DNA of 64,000 bases from Prostheceraeus crozeri. Lineage: Eukaryota; Platyhelminthes; Polycladida; Euryleptidae. The first letter of the stretch is position 1. Every line of letters begins with the position of its first letter. Below the pieces are notes generated by a model. The model was not told the DNA's origin. It worked only from the letters and a program-made list of their open reading frames with translations, and ran no database searches. The DNA lies in the NCBI GenBank assembly GCA_907163375.1, contig CAJQUW010000527.1, positions 366,898 through 430,897 of the forward strand, in the 5' to 3' direction. This document shows, in pieces, positions 1 to 12,009 of the stretch. The position numbers and the translations under genes are program-made.

Positions 1-560
1 TCAGTTAACAAACATGACCATTTTTTGGACACATTGACACCTTGACTCAAAACACGAATTCGGGTCGGGTCGGTCGGGTGTGCAGTGTGCACACTACACA
101 CCTCCATTGAAAAGTCAATTTCATTGATTGGAACTTAAAAGTTTCGATTATAAAGATAAGAAGAAGAACGTGAAATTTAGCATGAAAACTTATGCAAACC
201 TTCTGAAATAATCAAAATTCATTTACTTATTATAACAAATATTACAAGAATGAATGTTGAAAATGTGCATTGCAAAATGTACTTGAACTGTTGTATGTAT
301 CTAGCATAACCGACATTCAAACACATTATATTGACTAGTCAATATCTGTAACAGGATGTGCCCACATCTATGGTAACGTGTGAAAATCAAAAAAAATCTT
401 TAAATCTGGAATAATTCTATGAACAAAAAATGCAATGGAAATCTTGTAGATACAGTAAAAAATGAAAAAAATTGCAGAACACGCTTTAGTGCTACTAGAA
501 TACAGATGTGTGTTGGCTTGAGTGCGCGTCAGTTATAGAGCACGCATTTCCTTGTAAATT
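1..560. other. AT-rich DNA without a recognisable gene
   Basis: No coding feature seen. A short GGGTC-type simple repeat lies near 63-81, followed by a GTGCAC-centred GT/AC palindrome near 80-105. Confidence 0.6.
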
Positions 561-565
561 AACAC

Positions 566-1334
566 TCAATAAGTTTTCCCTGTGTAGAGCGATCCCCGCT
601 TCTCATTCCTTGGCTTCACACATAGCCCTATCTTTGATCACCATAGTTTCATGTCAGTAAATTTCAATTTTTCTCTCCTTTGGTATGCAGAGGTGATAAA
701 TTCCTTTCTACCGCTATCGTTATGTATATTTTTGTAGTTTGCTAGTGCAGTACGCCTAATGCTAACACTGATCTGATTTCTTACTTGTATACTTATATGT
801 ACAATGATCTTATATGTACAATGCACATTATAATGTATTTTGTTAACCACTGTGCTAATCTAGAAATTTGATATTGTTATCTCTATCACAAGAATGTGCT
901 CGCTTACTGTTTCGATCTATCTTTTGATTGTCATCCAAATATCTTAGTTGATGAAGTTGTCTTAATGACAGGAAAGTTTCACACATTACCAATTGAATTG
1001 GAATATAGTTATAATTCATTCTATATGGAATTTATTCTATATGGATTATATAAATGTAATCCATAAATTATCCAATTACTCAAGTTAATTATTGTGAAAT
1101 TAATCAAGCTAATTAGTCAAGTTAATAAATTGAATAGGACTATAAATTCCATATGGAATAAATTATTAAAATAAATCTAATGGATAATGTAGATATTAGA
1201 TAACATAATCTAATGAATTTATATAAATCTAATATATACGGATATGGAATTGATAAGTTATAAACTGATGGGGCTATGTGTGAAGCCAAGGAATGAGAAG
1301 CGGGGATCGCTCTACACAGGGAAAACTTATTGAA
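566..1334. mobile_element. Non-autonomous element or foldback with ~63-bp terminal inverted repeats
   Basis: The left arm (about 566-628) reads CAATAAGTTTTCCCTGTGTA onward and is repeated in reverse complement at about 1271-1334 with almost no mismatches. The ~640-bp interior is AT-rich, has short imperfect inverted repeats around TATATGGAAT and TTCCATATGG (1020-1160), and no convincing ORF. No clear TSD was found, so the outer limits are approximate and the superfamily is unknown. A recent MITE or an inverted duplication would both fit. Confidence 0.6.
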
Positions 1335-1339
1335 CAAGC

Positions 1340-4300
1340 GATATTATCAGCAAATCGGTAATCCGAAGATCTTAAGAACAATTCACTCGGACTGAAGATG
1401 AAAGAAAGTAGATCAAATTGTCGAGCAAATTTACTGTAGTAAATTTTGAGAATATGAATCTCATAACAAATATATGTATTACATAGTAGAAGTCACTGTT
1501 GCTGAAGGAATGAAGATTTTGGTAATTGTTCACCAAATGACGGTCAGTGATAGAGACATACTGAGGATAAAGTCAATTAGAAATAAAGGATAAATTATTA
1601 AAGAAATCATGAAGATGATTGATTGCAATACATGAGACATAATTCGATTGTCATCATTTTATAACAGTTTCCGCAACAGTTGCAAAAAGAAGAGTCCGAC
1701 TTGTTTTTCGTCAAACATCTCTTCATGAAAGATGTTTCAGAAGCTTCACACGAGATTCGATTATATTTCGCAGCGATTGTCTGCCACGACTTCATTCTCC
1801 TGAGAAAAGAAGAAAACACTCGTTGGTGTATCGCCGAGACTTCCTAACAAGTTAATAAATTGACTGCTTTGTTTGCATTGTTCATGCTGTCGCTAGATAT
1901 TAATGTCATTTATCAAGTCTGGATGTACAGCTATTTTCCGTAAAATTGCCGGATAGTGGATGTTGTTAGTCACATAAAAACATCAGCAATCTCTCATATT
2001 TCCTGATGGAACTTTTCACAATGAAACGAAATTACAATTTAACTCGCATCCCGTTAAGAGATGGGACTACTCCATCACCCCTTCTGCAGTTCTCCTAAAC
2101 TAACCAGCGTATCCTTGCAAGACTTGGCACATCTTACATGTCGGGCACGGCAAATTAGATGGCGGCATTAGTATCTTTCAGATCCTCGTGCCATAAAAAT
2201 CATTTGAAAATTTGAATATTCGTCATTTTTTGGAAAAATTTGATTTCTTGGACAATATGGCAAAATTAGTCATTAAAGATTGACTATAAACTGCCAGCCA
2301 CATGTTTGTGTTTCAATTTTTCAAAAATTCCTCATGAAAAGAACAGTCATTCCTTTCGGCTTTCGATCATATAGAAGAAAAGAAATGTGGTGCAGAATGA
2401 AACTAAAATAAAGCACGCAACTCACTCAGATCTGTAGGCAAATGAAAATGACTCCAACATTATGAGCAGATTATTGCTATTTTCTGATTATTGCCTGTAG
2501 CGTAGGTGGTGCAACAAAAGCGCGCAATTTTTTGAGTAATCGCAACACCTGTGGAAATATCTTCTTTTACATACTTGAATTAGTACTGATAAATTTATGA
2601 ATAGTGTGTTTGAGGTTTGGACAATTGTGATCGGTTGTCCATATGAAGTCATATGATAGACATGTTTCACTTTAAGTCAAATTAATATGCATGTACATGT
2701 AGACGAAGCTACCAAATAATACGAGTATATGAAATATTCGATACGTAATTTTACAAATATGCTTTTGAATTAACGTAATGCATTTCACTTTTCAGTAGGC
2801 CAAAATTGCGAAAAGCAATCTAAAGTAGAATAAAAGGAGTTGAAATAGAAAGCACGGCAAGTTTGTGGTGTTTTTTAAGTATGTGCTTCAAAGCATCAAT
2901 TATAATTCATCTTAGCATAAGATTTCTACATTTTGCCGGACAATATTGCTCTTAATTGCAATATCGTCCGGTAAATGCCATGCAATTCCTATGGAAGAAA
3001 AAATCCCAATATATGTCCGCTACTACAGATGTTTCAACGATTCATTGATCACATTGAATTAAGCATTGCCGTTGCAGGCTATAATGTAATTGCTTAAACG
3101 AATCGTAAAGCAAATTTCTCCATGACCAAAGAATGAGATCATTTGTGTCTTTTACGTTTCTATTGGTCCGACATTTGGATCCACCCATCGTCTGTTGGTG
3201 TTGATATACAGCACGGATTCAATGCATTCAAGAGCGTGAATGAAACATTTATTAGGCCCTGTGATCATATGACTTCACATGCAAAATTACACTGGCAGAG
3301 ATTCGTCGGAAGATTTCTGTTTAAGTCACAGGATATCATTTACTTTTAGAATGAGCAAGATTTTTATGCACATGCTTCGTCCTCTGATAAATTTCATGCA
3401 TAATATCAGCATCTTACGATCATCGTGGCATTAAATTTGATTGGAATTTTCAATCGTATCAATGGTTGCTGAATCAAATCAATTACTTGAACTACATGTT
3501 GTAATGTCCATGTTTGATAAAAAATCTATTTTCTCAAATCCTTCCATGAAGATTAGCATTCCGGATGAAGATGTTCACAACTTTGTCCTGTCATTTTTAC
3601 TAGAAATAGAGTTAATTGCTATCCATTAATGAAATTCACATTATGAACTAATTCTCATTTCTTGCTCAGCCACCATTTTTGAAATACAATTGATGAAGCG
3701 TAAGACAGTATAAATAAGCAAACCGAATGGAGCATAAATACTCCTATTCACTTTTAATTACCATTATGTTCACGTTATAGAGCTGCGCTGCTTTCCATAC
3801 TTATGTTGACTAACCATTGATAGATAGGCTACACAGCCTGTAGTCTGGAAAGTTTTGATCAATGTGACATGAATTTCCACTGCTAGGAATTTGAACTTTG
3901 ATGTTCTATGTCATATTGAAACACTTCGATTTTTCTGTGAAGCTTCTGTAAATAAACATTCCACATTTGATGACAAAATAGGCTACACCACAAGGATTTC
4001 TCTACAAAAAGAATCATGCTAATTAAAGCATTCAAAAAAAAGTTAGAAGCTTGAGACATGTAAAATGCCAAGTAGGCATTTTTAGAGAATCCCCCATAAC
4101 ATTGACCTTAGAATGCATTCTGATTTAATAATCAAGACAATTTCCTAACAAGCTAATAAACAAATTTTCAAAGCTAGCACACTCGAAGATTGAACCCAAA
4201 AGCAGAATATTTTTTTATTTATGTGAGTGCTCATTAACTTAATTTCCATTTAATTTAATTTTCATTCCATTTGTTACTAGTATCTTCTTATAAGCTTCAC

Positions 4301-4540
4301 TCACCTTAAACACAAAATCAATTACTTATCTTTACATTAGTCATACAATTAGTCCTATATATATATTGTCTTATAATTAGTTGTTTTGTCTCAGAATAGC
4401 CTACTGCAATCAATTTTTTCTTTAATTTGAAATTTTGAAATTATTCCAACATTGCTGATTTTTTGCAGTAGGAAGTTCTTGCGTAAACATTTGCTATCAA
4501 TTAGATATCACAACAGGATAGCGCTGCTTTGCTGACGAAA
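1340..4540. other. Intergenic AT-rich DNA, no gene recognised
   Basis: Only short chance-like reading frames. The one structured item is the hairpin at 2932-2975, listed separately. Confidence 0.5.
2932..2975. repeat. Short inverted repeat, 18-bp stem
   Basis: TTTGCCGGACAATATTGC is followed, after an 8-nt loop, by its reverse complement with two mismatches, one of which would be a G-U wobble in RNA. It could be a hairpin remnant of a small MITE. No function can be assigned. Confidence 0.6.
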
Positions 4541-4552
4541 TACACATAGAAA

Positions 4553-5763
4553 CACATCATTAGATTGTTTAAACGCATCACTTTGCTAGAAGTGCCAGCT
4601 GATTCAAAACGATGGCACATGCAGGAACTTACTAAATGGGCAAAAAGAAATTTTTAATGCCTTGCAGAGATATGAAAAATAGTCTTGCGGATTCCTGTGA
4701 ATTCCTTCAGATTCGAAGAATTCAGATCATTGCGCAAAAGTTTTCTCGATAATGTTGGGTCCTCCGATCATTATTAAAACAGCTAGAAGGCGCACGAAAA
4801 AACGTTCACAAACTTCTCTGTAGAACTTGACATCGCCTGTGTCTCTTTGCTATGTGATCCGGTTGATAACATTCACTGAAACTTCGCACAATTTGTTGTA
4901 TTTAATGTTGAACTGGCTGCTCATTGTTCGATTTCTATAGTATTATGTCAGCAGGCTGTGCCATCTCATTAGCGTTACATATTCCAATGCTTCCTTTCTA
5001 GTCAAACAGAAGAAGAGACGACCTAGTCCGGCAGCCAGAACGAGTTTCTGCAGGGAACGAGGCCGAAAGTGAGACTTTCACAGAATGATGTACACCCCAT
5101 GCCTACTACCAATCGGTACGTCTGCCGAGTTCTAGTGAGTTCCTCTTCTTGTCAGACAGGATCAAAGAAAATCACATGTAAATCCAATGGGTCGCAGATT
5201 GCAGGTTTTGGCTGAAATGAAATTTTCTATGTTTTCTCTAATTAAGCGAAAAGTACTGAGCCCAGAGTCATAATTTTTGGCATGGAATGTCTTCAGGTCA
5301 TTTCCTTTCATCTTCATGCACCCTTGTCTATACAGCTAAACACATTTAGATTTGGCGAGCCTCTTAATGTCGGCAAACACAAACATTTTGAGCAACATTG
5401 TTCACTTTCAACCACATTCTCACATACATTGCCGATCAGACGCATGATAAAAGAACATGCACATCATAGGAAATTAACTGAAGACATTCCATATCAAAAA
5501 TTATGACTCTGGGCTCAGTACTTTTCAATTAATCAGAGAAAACATAGAAAATTTCATTTGCAAATTTGCAATCTGCGTACCATTGGATTTACATGTGTTT
5601 TTCTTTGATCCTGTCTGACAAGAAGAGGAACTCACTAGAACTCGGCAGACGTACCGATTGGTAGTAGGCATGGGGTGTACATCATTCTGTGAAAGTCTCA
5701 CGTTCGGCCTCGTTCCCTGCAGAAACTCGTTGTGGCTGCCGGACTAACCTGTCTAATTCTGTG
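4553..5763 (-). mobile_element. hAT-type MITE, family B copy 1, interrupted by an FB element
   Basis: The B family is about 500 bp, ends CACAGAATTAGA / TCTAATTCTGTG, and is flanked by 8-bp TSDs, the mark of hAT transposition. Here the TSD CATAGAAA lies at 4545-4552 and 5764-5771. The left terminus has drifted to CACATCATTAG. After removing the FB insertion (5024-5746 plus 3 bp) the copy is about 485 bp and aligns end to end with copies at 29662-30181 and 41756-42726. No coding capacity, so mobilisation must have been in trans. Orientation is opposite to those two copies. Confidence 0.8.
5024..5746 (+). mobile_element. Foldback (FB) element copy 1, arms ~280 bp
   Basis: A 723-bp element starting TAGTCCGGCAGCC and ending GGCTGCCGGACTA. 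About 280 bp at each end are inverted copies of each other, leaving a spacer of only about 160 bp. It sits in MITE B between two copies of ACC. The uninterrupted B copy at 29662-29690 reads AAGAGACGACCTGTCTAATT in reverse complement, so the insertion made a 3-bp duplication and the ends are defined exactly. No transposase is encoded; the small open frames in it are palindrome translations. Superfamily not identified: 3-bp TSDs occur in several DNA-transposon groups, but the termini match none that I know. Confidence 0.85.
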
Positions 5764-5771
5764 CATAGAAA

Positions 5772-7112
5772 CGTTGTGTCATTCAGTTCCAGTCTGACTG
5801 ATTCAATCTCACGATTTTCAATTTAATCAAGTGAAGTGCATGTGTTTTCGTATAATTGACCAACCCTATCAAATCGATCGGCAACATCAGATGCTTGATA
5901 TATTCGTAATTCCATCTCATTATACTATGAAACAGGATTGTCAAGTATAATTCCGATTATCAGGCATTTGATGTAAGCTAAATATAGAATCAATTTGCTG
6001 TCATTAAAAAAATGGACGACATTCTGATTACTCATGTGTGTAGTCAAGAGATTCATCTAAGATAAGAGAACGCAATTTCTCTCAAAACATCGTCTATCAG
6101 ACCATCTTTGCTGTAAGAATGATCTTCATTAATTTGAATGCGATAAAACCTCCATGGACTAAATATCAATTCCGGAAGGGATGATGAGTCGAGTTGTTGC
6201 TGAAGAGAGTGATTGTCGTTGTAATACATTTATTCGATGTAGATTAAGTTCAGCTAGTCAAATATTTTTCAAAGTCGTGGTAACCATTTATGATGAACTT
6301 ATTCCATCTCCAAGTATGCATGCGCTGGTCAGTCATTCAATGCAAGGATAGTCAAAAGTCAAAATATTTATTTCCAAAGACATTGGAAAACATGAGCATG
6401 TACGCTCACATATGCATTAAAAACACAGCTTTTTGAGATAAAAAAGCGTGTGATCGGTGCGACTGAAAAAATATATTCCGAACAGAAGGGAGAGGAGAAT
6501 TGTCAAAAATAAATTTCCAGATTTCATCTTTATTGATTCGTGCTTTCCCTAGTCATTGTTCGTGAATCGTTTGCGAACTTCGCGATGGATTTCACCAGCT
6601 TTGGAGTTAAAATGCTCGTCAACATAGATACACCAACAAGGTAGTGATACAGAGGGACATACGCAATTGCTGATGAGACGGAGCTTCCCATCCCAGTTTT
6701 CCTTGATATTCCATCTGATAAAGTGATTATTATTCAACCTGCCATTCATACCTCAGTTTCAATAGTTCAATATTTTAATTCTTGTGGTTTGATTTTAATA
6801 GTTTTTAATTTTTCTAGGCCTACTTTTATGTCAGGGTGACTAATAGCTTCTTTATTCCATCATCGCAAGTGTGCGGCTGCGTTTTCTTTTTGAGGTTCGC
6901 TAGTGAATTTCCGCTATTGTTAACACTAGTTTGACTTTTCGTAAGCCTTATGACCATCTGGCAATCTGGCCATTTTATGATAGATAAGCCAATTGATCAG
7001 CTGTTCAAAATAACGGATCGACAACCTCGACTATTATCTAACAATTTAATGCAACTGCAACGATCATAAGAATGTACTTTGGACACGCTTACTGCATATT
7101 CATTAGGCCTAT
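5772..7112. other. Intergenic DNA between two FB copies
   Basis: No gene, RNA or repeat structure recognised beyond scattered short frames. Confidence 0.5.
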
Positions 7113-7839
7113 TAGTCCGGCAGCCACAACGAGTTTCTGCAGGGAACGAGGCCGAAAGTGAGACTTTCACAGAATGATGTACACCCCATGCCTACTGCGA
7201 ATTCGCGCGTCTGCCGAGTTCTAGTGAGTTCCTCTTCTTGTCAGACAGGATCAAAGAAAAACACGTGTAAATCCAATGGTACGCAGATTGCAGGTTTTGG
7301 CTGAAATGAAATTTTCTATGTTTTCTCTGATTAATTGAAAAGTACTGAGCCCAGAGTCATAATTTTTGGCATGGAATGTCTTCAGGTCATTTCCTATGAT
7401 GTGCATGTGCTTTTATCATGCGTCTGATCGGCAATGCATGTGAGAATGTGCTTGAAAGTGAACAATTTTGCTCAAAATGTTTGTGTTTGCCGACATTAAG
7501 AGGCTCGCCAAATCTAAATGTGTTTAGCTGTATAGACAAGGGTGCATGAAGATGAAAGGAAATGACCTGAAGACATTCCATGCCAAAAATTATGACTCTG
7601 GGCTCAGTACTTTTCGCTTAATTAGAGAAAACATGAAAAATTTCATTTCAGCCAAAACCTGCAATCTGCGACCCATTGGATTTACATGTGTTTTTCTTTG
7701 ATCCTGTCTGACAAGAAGAGGAACTCACTAGAACTCGGCAGACGTACCGATTGGTAGTAGGCATGGGGTGTACATCATTCTGTGAAAGTCTCACTTTCGG
7801 CCTCGTTCCCTGCAGAAACTCGTTGTGGCTGCCGGACTA
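7113..7839 (-). mobile_element. Foldback (FB) element copy 2, opposite orientation
   Basis: A 727-bp element with TAGTCCGGCAGCC and GGCTGCCGGACTA ends. Its left arm matches the right arm of copy 1 and its right arm matches the left arm of copy 1 (for example the ATTAAGC versus ATTAATT variants), and the spacer is reversed. So it is the same subfamily inserted the other way round, 1.4 kb away. The outer halves of its two arms differ near position 80 of the element (GAATTCGCGCG on the left, ATCGGTACG on the right). The flanking 3 bp do not match perfectly (TAT/TTT). Confidence 0.85.
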
Positions 7840-10800
7840 TTTAGGCTATTTGTTGATAGTCATCCTGTGATGCTAGGTGACGATGTTGTCTTGTTGACAG
7901 TAAAGTTCCACACAATAATTGCCATCGAAGATAAAATGAAATTACGCATCTTTAAAGCATTTATTAAAACTCTTCTTTTATCCTTTTGACAATCTAGCTA
8001 TTCATATGACTTTGGAAAACTCTCCTTGATAAGAAAGATGCAACATACATTGTGTATTGCGTTAATGTACCGGTTTATAAAATGATACACACCAACGTAC
8101 AATAAGTCAGCATCAAATCTGTCTGAACAACAGAAACAGACACTGCACTGACATATATGAAGGTGAGTAATATGCTATCAAAGTCAATATTTATTTACTT
8201 CCATAAGTGAAAATCTTTGTTTTAAAAAAAGCCATGTCTTTCAACCTTCGGAAGCAAATGGAGCATGCGGTGAATTCATAGTCAAAACTTTCAAGTTTTA
8301 AAAATTTGCAAAATTAAAGATTTATAATTTTGAATTGATGCGTATAGTAAATTGGCGCAAATTGCCATGTGATGCGAGATATTCTTTACGAGTTATTTAT
8401 TAAAAGCAAATAGAGTCATTTATTTCAAAGACAGAAAGATAGGCTCATAAAAATGCCCTCACGTGGACAGATCGACTTTTCTACTTCAGTGCTCCACCGA
8501 CAGAACTGTCTCACACGAGAGCATGAGAAGAGTTCTCAAGAATTCGCAAGCACAGTCAGAGACTTCATCTTCCAAGACAATCTCAGTATCAGCCACTCGA
8601 TCAATTGGCAAGGGACGTGATTTTTCATTCCATAACCCGAGGAAATCTCAAAGGGAATGCTGCATGGGTCCCCATACACCGCATGAACTCATTTCTTCAA
8701 TAAGCATGTACAAGATTAGTCTGTTGCATATTTTGGCAGGTATATTAGGTTGAATGTCTGTATTGCACGCAAAGAACTTCGTAGAAATATACATGTATTT
8801 AGATGGCAAAATTTTCTAGACATTACACGACTTATAGTCTAGATTTATTGATGCACTGTTGCGATTAATAGAAGAAACGATCGATGCTTTCAACATGCAC
8901 ATTGTATCAGCACTAGCTGCAGTTAATCGGTTCAGCTCGATTAATAGTGCGCCGGAATCAGTCGTGAGATTTATATATGACCAGGAATCGCGCGATTCCT
9001 TTTATAATATGACTTCTTGAAAATTGCTTGATGAGGAAAAGAAAGCCTGTTTTCCTATCCACTCTTTCAGTGTTTGAGATAATTGCACTGGATATAAAGC
9101 TGACACCTGCGCAGAAATACCTATGCATATGACCATGCATGGCTAGAAGACAGGAGCTACCGTGTGGCGCCATTCACACACTACAGTAAATCTCTATGGG
9201 ACTCCTGTGGGCATTCCCACACACTGCAGAATTACATTACTTAATGCAATAGCATTAAACATGTTTGTATTGTAGGCCTGCACTATTTACACGAATCATG
9301 TGTTCTGTCAAGTTTCAGTGGGGCTCTATGATATCACATCTCTGTATTGAATGCATATCATTGCATATCTATTTTGACATCATTACCAGATTTACATTTC
9401 ATATGCACACTATCAACTTAAACATGTAACAATTAATTGCATTCTCAATTGCCTACACAACAAACATGAAGATTTGCTAATGGTCTGAAGCAATTGATAA
9501 TTACGGTTTTTACAAAATTGATGGAAGAAGCGGTAAATGTCTACAGCTGTGTTCGATAAGATATGGTCGATGAAAACCAAAAGAATCAAAATTCAGAAAC
9601 AAAAATGCATGTATATTAGTAGATGCTTCATAGTACATGTACTTGTGGTGCTTCATAGTAGGCCTAGATTTAATTTCATGAATTTACTTAATTCATAGTA
9701 ATAGATTCTCAAGACTTTCTATGTCTTATTTACGATTTCTTATATAATCTGATTGACAATGCTGCATTCCCAAGCATTTGCGAATGGAGTGCGAAGCTAA
9801 ATAACAGAGTAGCAAATCAGTTAATGTCTAATTAGACTAAGTGTCGCATAGTCTCAATTTTAATGGAAATTACCAAAAGCATGATGAATTTGATGGTCCA
9901 TAAATAGGAAGTAATGCACATTAGACTGGCTGTAAACTTCTAATCACTGAGTTTGAGAAACCTTCAAAATATTCATAATCGCGCAATTTTCGATAAATCG
10001 TGCCCTGTGTCACACGATTCGGAATCGCGGGGAAATTCAATCGCGCCCGCCACTGGTTAATGCGTCTGACACTTGTTCTCATTGACTTTATGTTCCGCGA
10101 GCTCTCGGAACGTCCGCTTGTTCTCAAGAATGCAAAAGGAGAGAGTGACTCATTGTCCGAAAAGCCAAGAAATTTTCAACATCATTTCAACATTTTCAAC
10201 AAAACAACGCATTGAATTTCTCCCGCAAACCGAAGAGCCCTGCCGTGTTTGAAATATTTCATTATTTCTCGGTGGCAATCCTAATCAACATAACTGAAGA
10301 GATTTTCATCGGATGACAAATGTTAGACAACTTCTTCATTCGTGCGCAGGGAGGGGTCGCGCAGTTTAGTTCATGATGATAACTACTTTCATCGCTATAA
10401 TCTCCTTGAGAATCAATTTATAATGAAAGCATCGAAAGAACTGCTGAATTTCTTATCCTTTCAGTGTCCAGTTAAGCCGTATGAATCATTTATTCATATT
10501 GTAAAGAGAACTTCATCATCAAAAGAAGGCTGAGATTCATGTATTTTAGAAATTCATCCATCAGATATTTTCCTTCCTGATGGATGTGCTTAGCCCTTTC
10601 ATCTTCATCAATGCCTTGTCACGTCGTACGATTTATTCCTGTAACTATTATCTCAAATAAGAGATCTCTTTTTTCAGACTCAAATCTGGGAGGGTCACGC
10701 GTTATCTGATAAATTGTCATTCTTGTATTTGATTTCAATTATAAAGAAATTCCGACAGAATAGTGCAAGGATAATGGTTTGCATCAAAGTGATTGAGAGA

Positions 10801-11400
10801 ACATTGCAAGACGTGTGTATGAATGTAAGAATCGTTGGCAAATATTGGTTCTGCTTTAGCGATATCAAATGAAAGGGATGCTCGATATATTAGCTGGGAT
10901 GGAAAGCTGATGTCTGTAATGCAAAAACTGATAAGCAACACAACAAAGACTGGAAATTAGCTACTCCAACTAAATGCATTTCTAAGGATCATTTCAGCAG
11001 GTTGGACAAGATCGTGAACTTCAGATTGGGGCATCCGACTTTTCAAAGAATTGAAACAATGTCGGTCGTTTATGAATGCGTTGATTGCAAGCACAGTTAA
11101 CTGTTCCCGAGTTCATACTTTATTGAAATATAAAATAAAACAAATGGAAAAGTAAAAGCTAAAACCCGAGCCTTTGCGCCGGCTTTAACTGACAGCAAAT
11201 GCAATCGACACTGACACAGCGGAATGACAACAACTCAAAAGGACAGAATGCCGGACGAGATTTATTTCTGTTTGCTCTGTGAAGGATGGGTGGCCCTTCG
11301 AGTGTTAGGCCCGCGTCATTTGTAAATTTTCTTGTGGTTGTGGATGCAGCTACGTGAGCCTCATTCAACGTGGTTTGTCTGCCAGTGTCAAAGCATCTAC
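7840..11400. other. Intergenic DNA, no gene recognised
   Basis: Short open frames at 8463-8753 (+), 8958-9173 (-) and 10000-10215 (+) have no recognisable motif and I do not support them as genes. No tandem array or clear inverted repeat seen. Confidence 0.45.
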
Positions 11401-11406
11401 CTCAGG

Positions 11407-12009
11407 TACAGAATTAAATGTTTTGTTTATCTGCTTCGGTTTGCTAGAAGTGTGATTAATACGAAATTGACGGCACATCGAGGAACCTACTATGTGGGCA
11501 AAAAGGAATTCCTTATACCTTACATGAAAAAAGTCGTGCGTCGCTTGCGGATTAATGTGAGTTCCAGCAAAGTGCCTCGATTGACAAAATTCCTTCAAAT
11601 TCGAAGAATTCAGATCATTGCGCACAAGTTTTCTCCATAATGTTGTCCCTTCCGATCATTATTAAAAAAAGCAGGCGTGCGAAAATTAGTTCACTTGATG
11701 ATTTCACCATCGTCTTCTCACCATTCCTTACTACATAGTGCTTACACTGAATCGAATGTTAGCCAGACGATGTGTGTTTTGGTGTGTGCGAAGTGATATC
11801 ACAGCACGCACGCCTCTATTACTGGCTCTGGTGTCCTCTGCTGACAGCTTATTGTTTGCCATTTCCAATGGTAAGCGATATACGGATTATCCATTCGAGA
11901 AGGAGCAAGTTGTCTAATTCTGTGATGTGCCATTCCGATATCAAGGTTAGATATGATTCTTCCTTTCTAGGAAACCGAAGCGCACGTAGATGAATCTAAT
12001 TCTGTGGGT
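11407..12009 (-). mobile_element. Diverged relic of hAT-type MITE family B
   Basis: 11440-11690 matches the left two thirds of B copy 1 (TTTGCTAGAAGTG, then GAAGAATTCAGATCATTGCGC). B-like right termini TCTAATTCTGTG occur twice, at about 11913-11924 and 11996-12007, suggesting a rearranged or doubled end. No TSD is visible. The overlapping open frames at 11332-11640 (+) and 11365-11625 (-) are translations of this repeat, not genes. Confidence 0.5.

Noticed and set aside
5282-7581. Matching 'proteins' MECLQVISFHLHAPLSIQLN in FB copies on opposite strands
   Set aside because: They are translations of the palindromic repeat around its spacer, show no codon constraint, and exist only because the element is an inverted repeat.
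11332-11640. 102-codon frame
   Set aside because: It lies over a diverged MITE B copy, and the same DNA in other B copies is not open.
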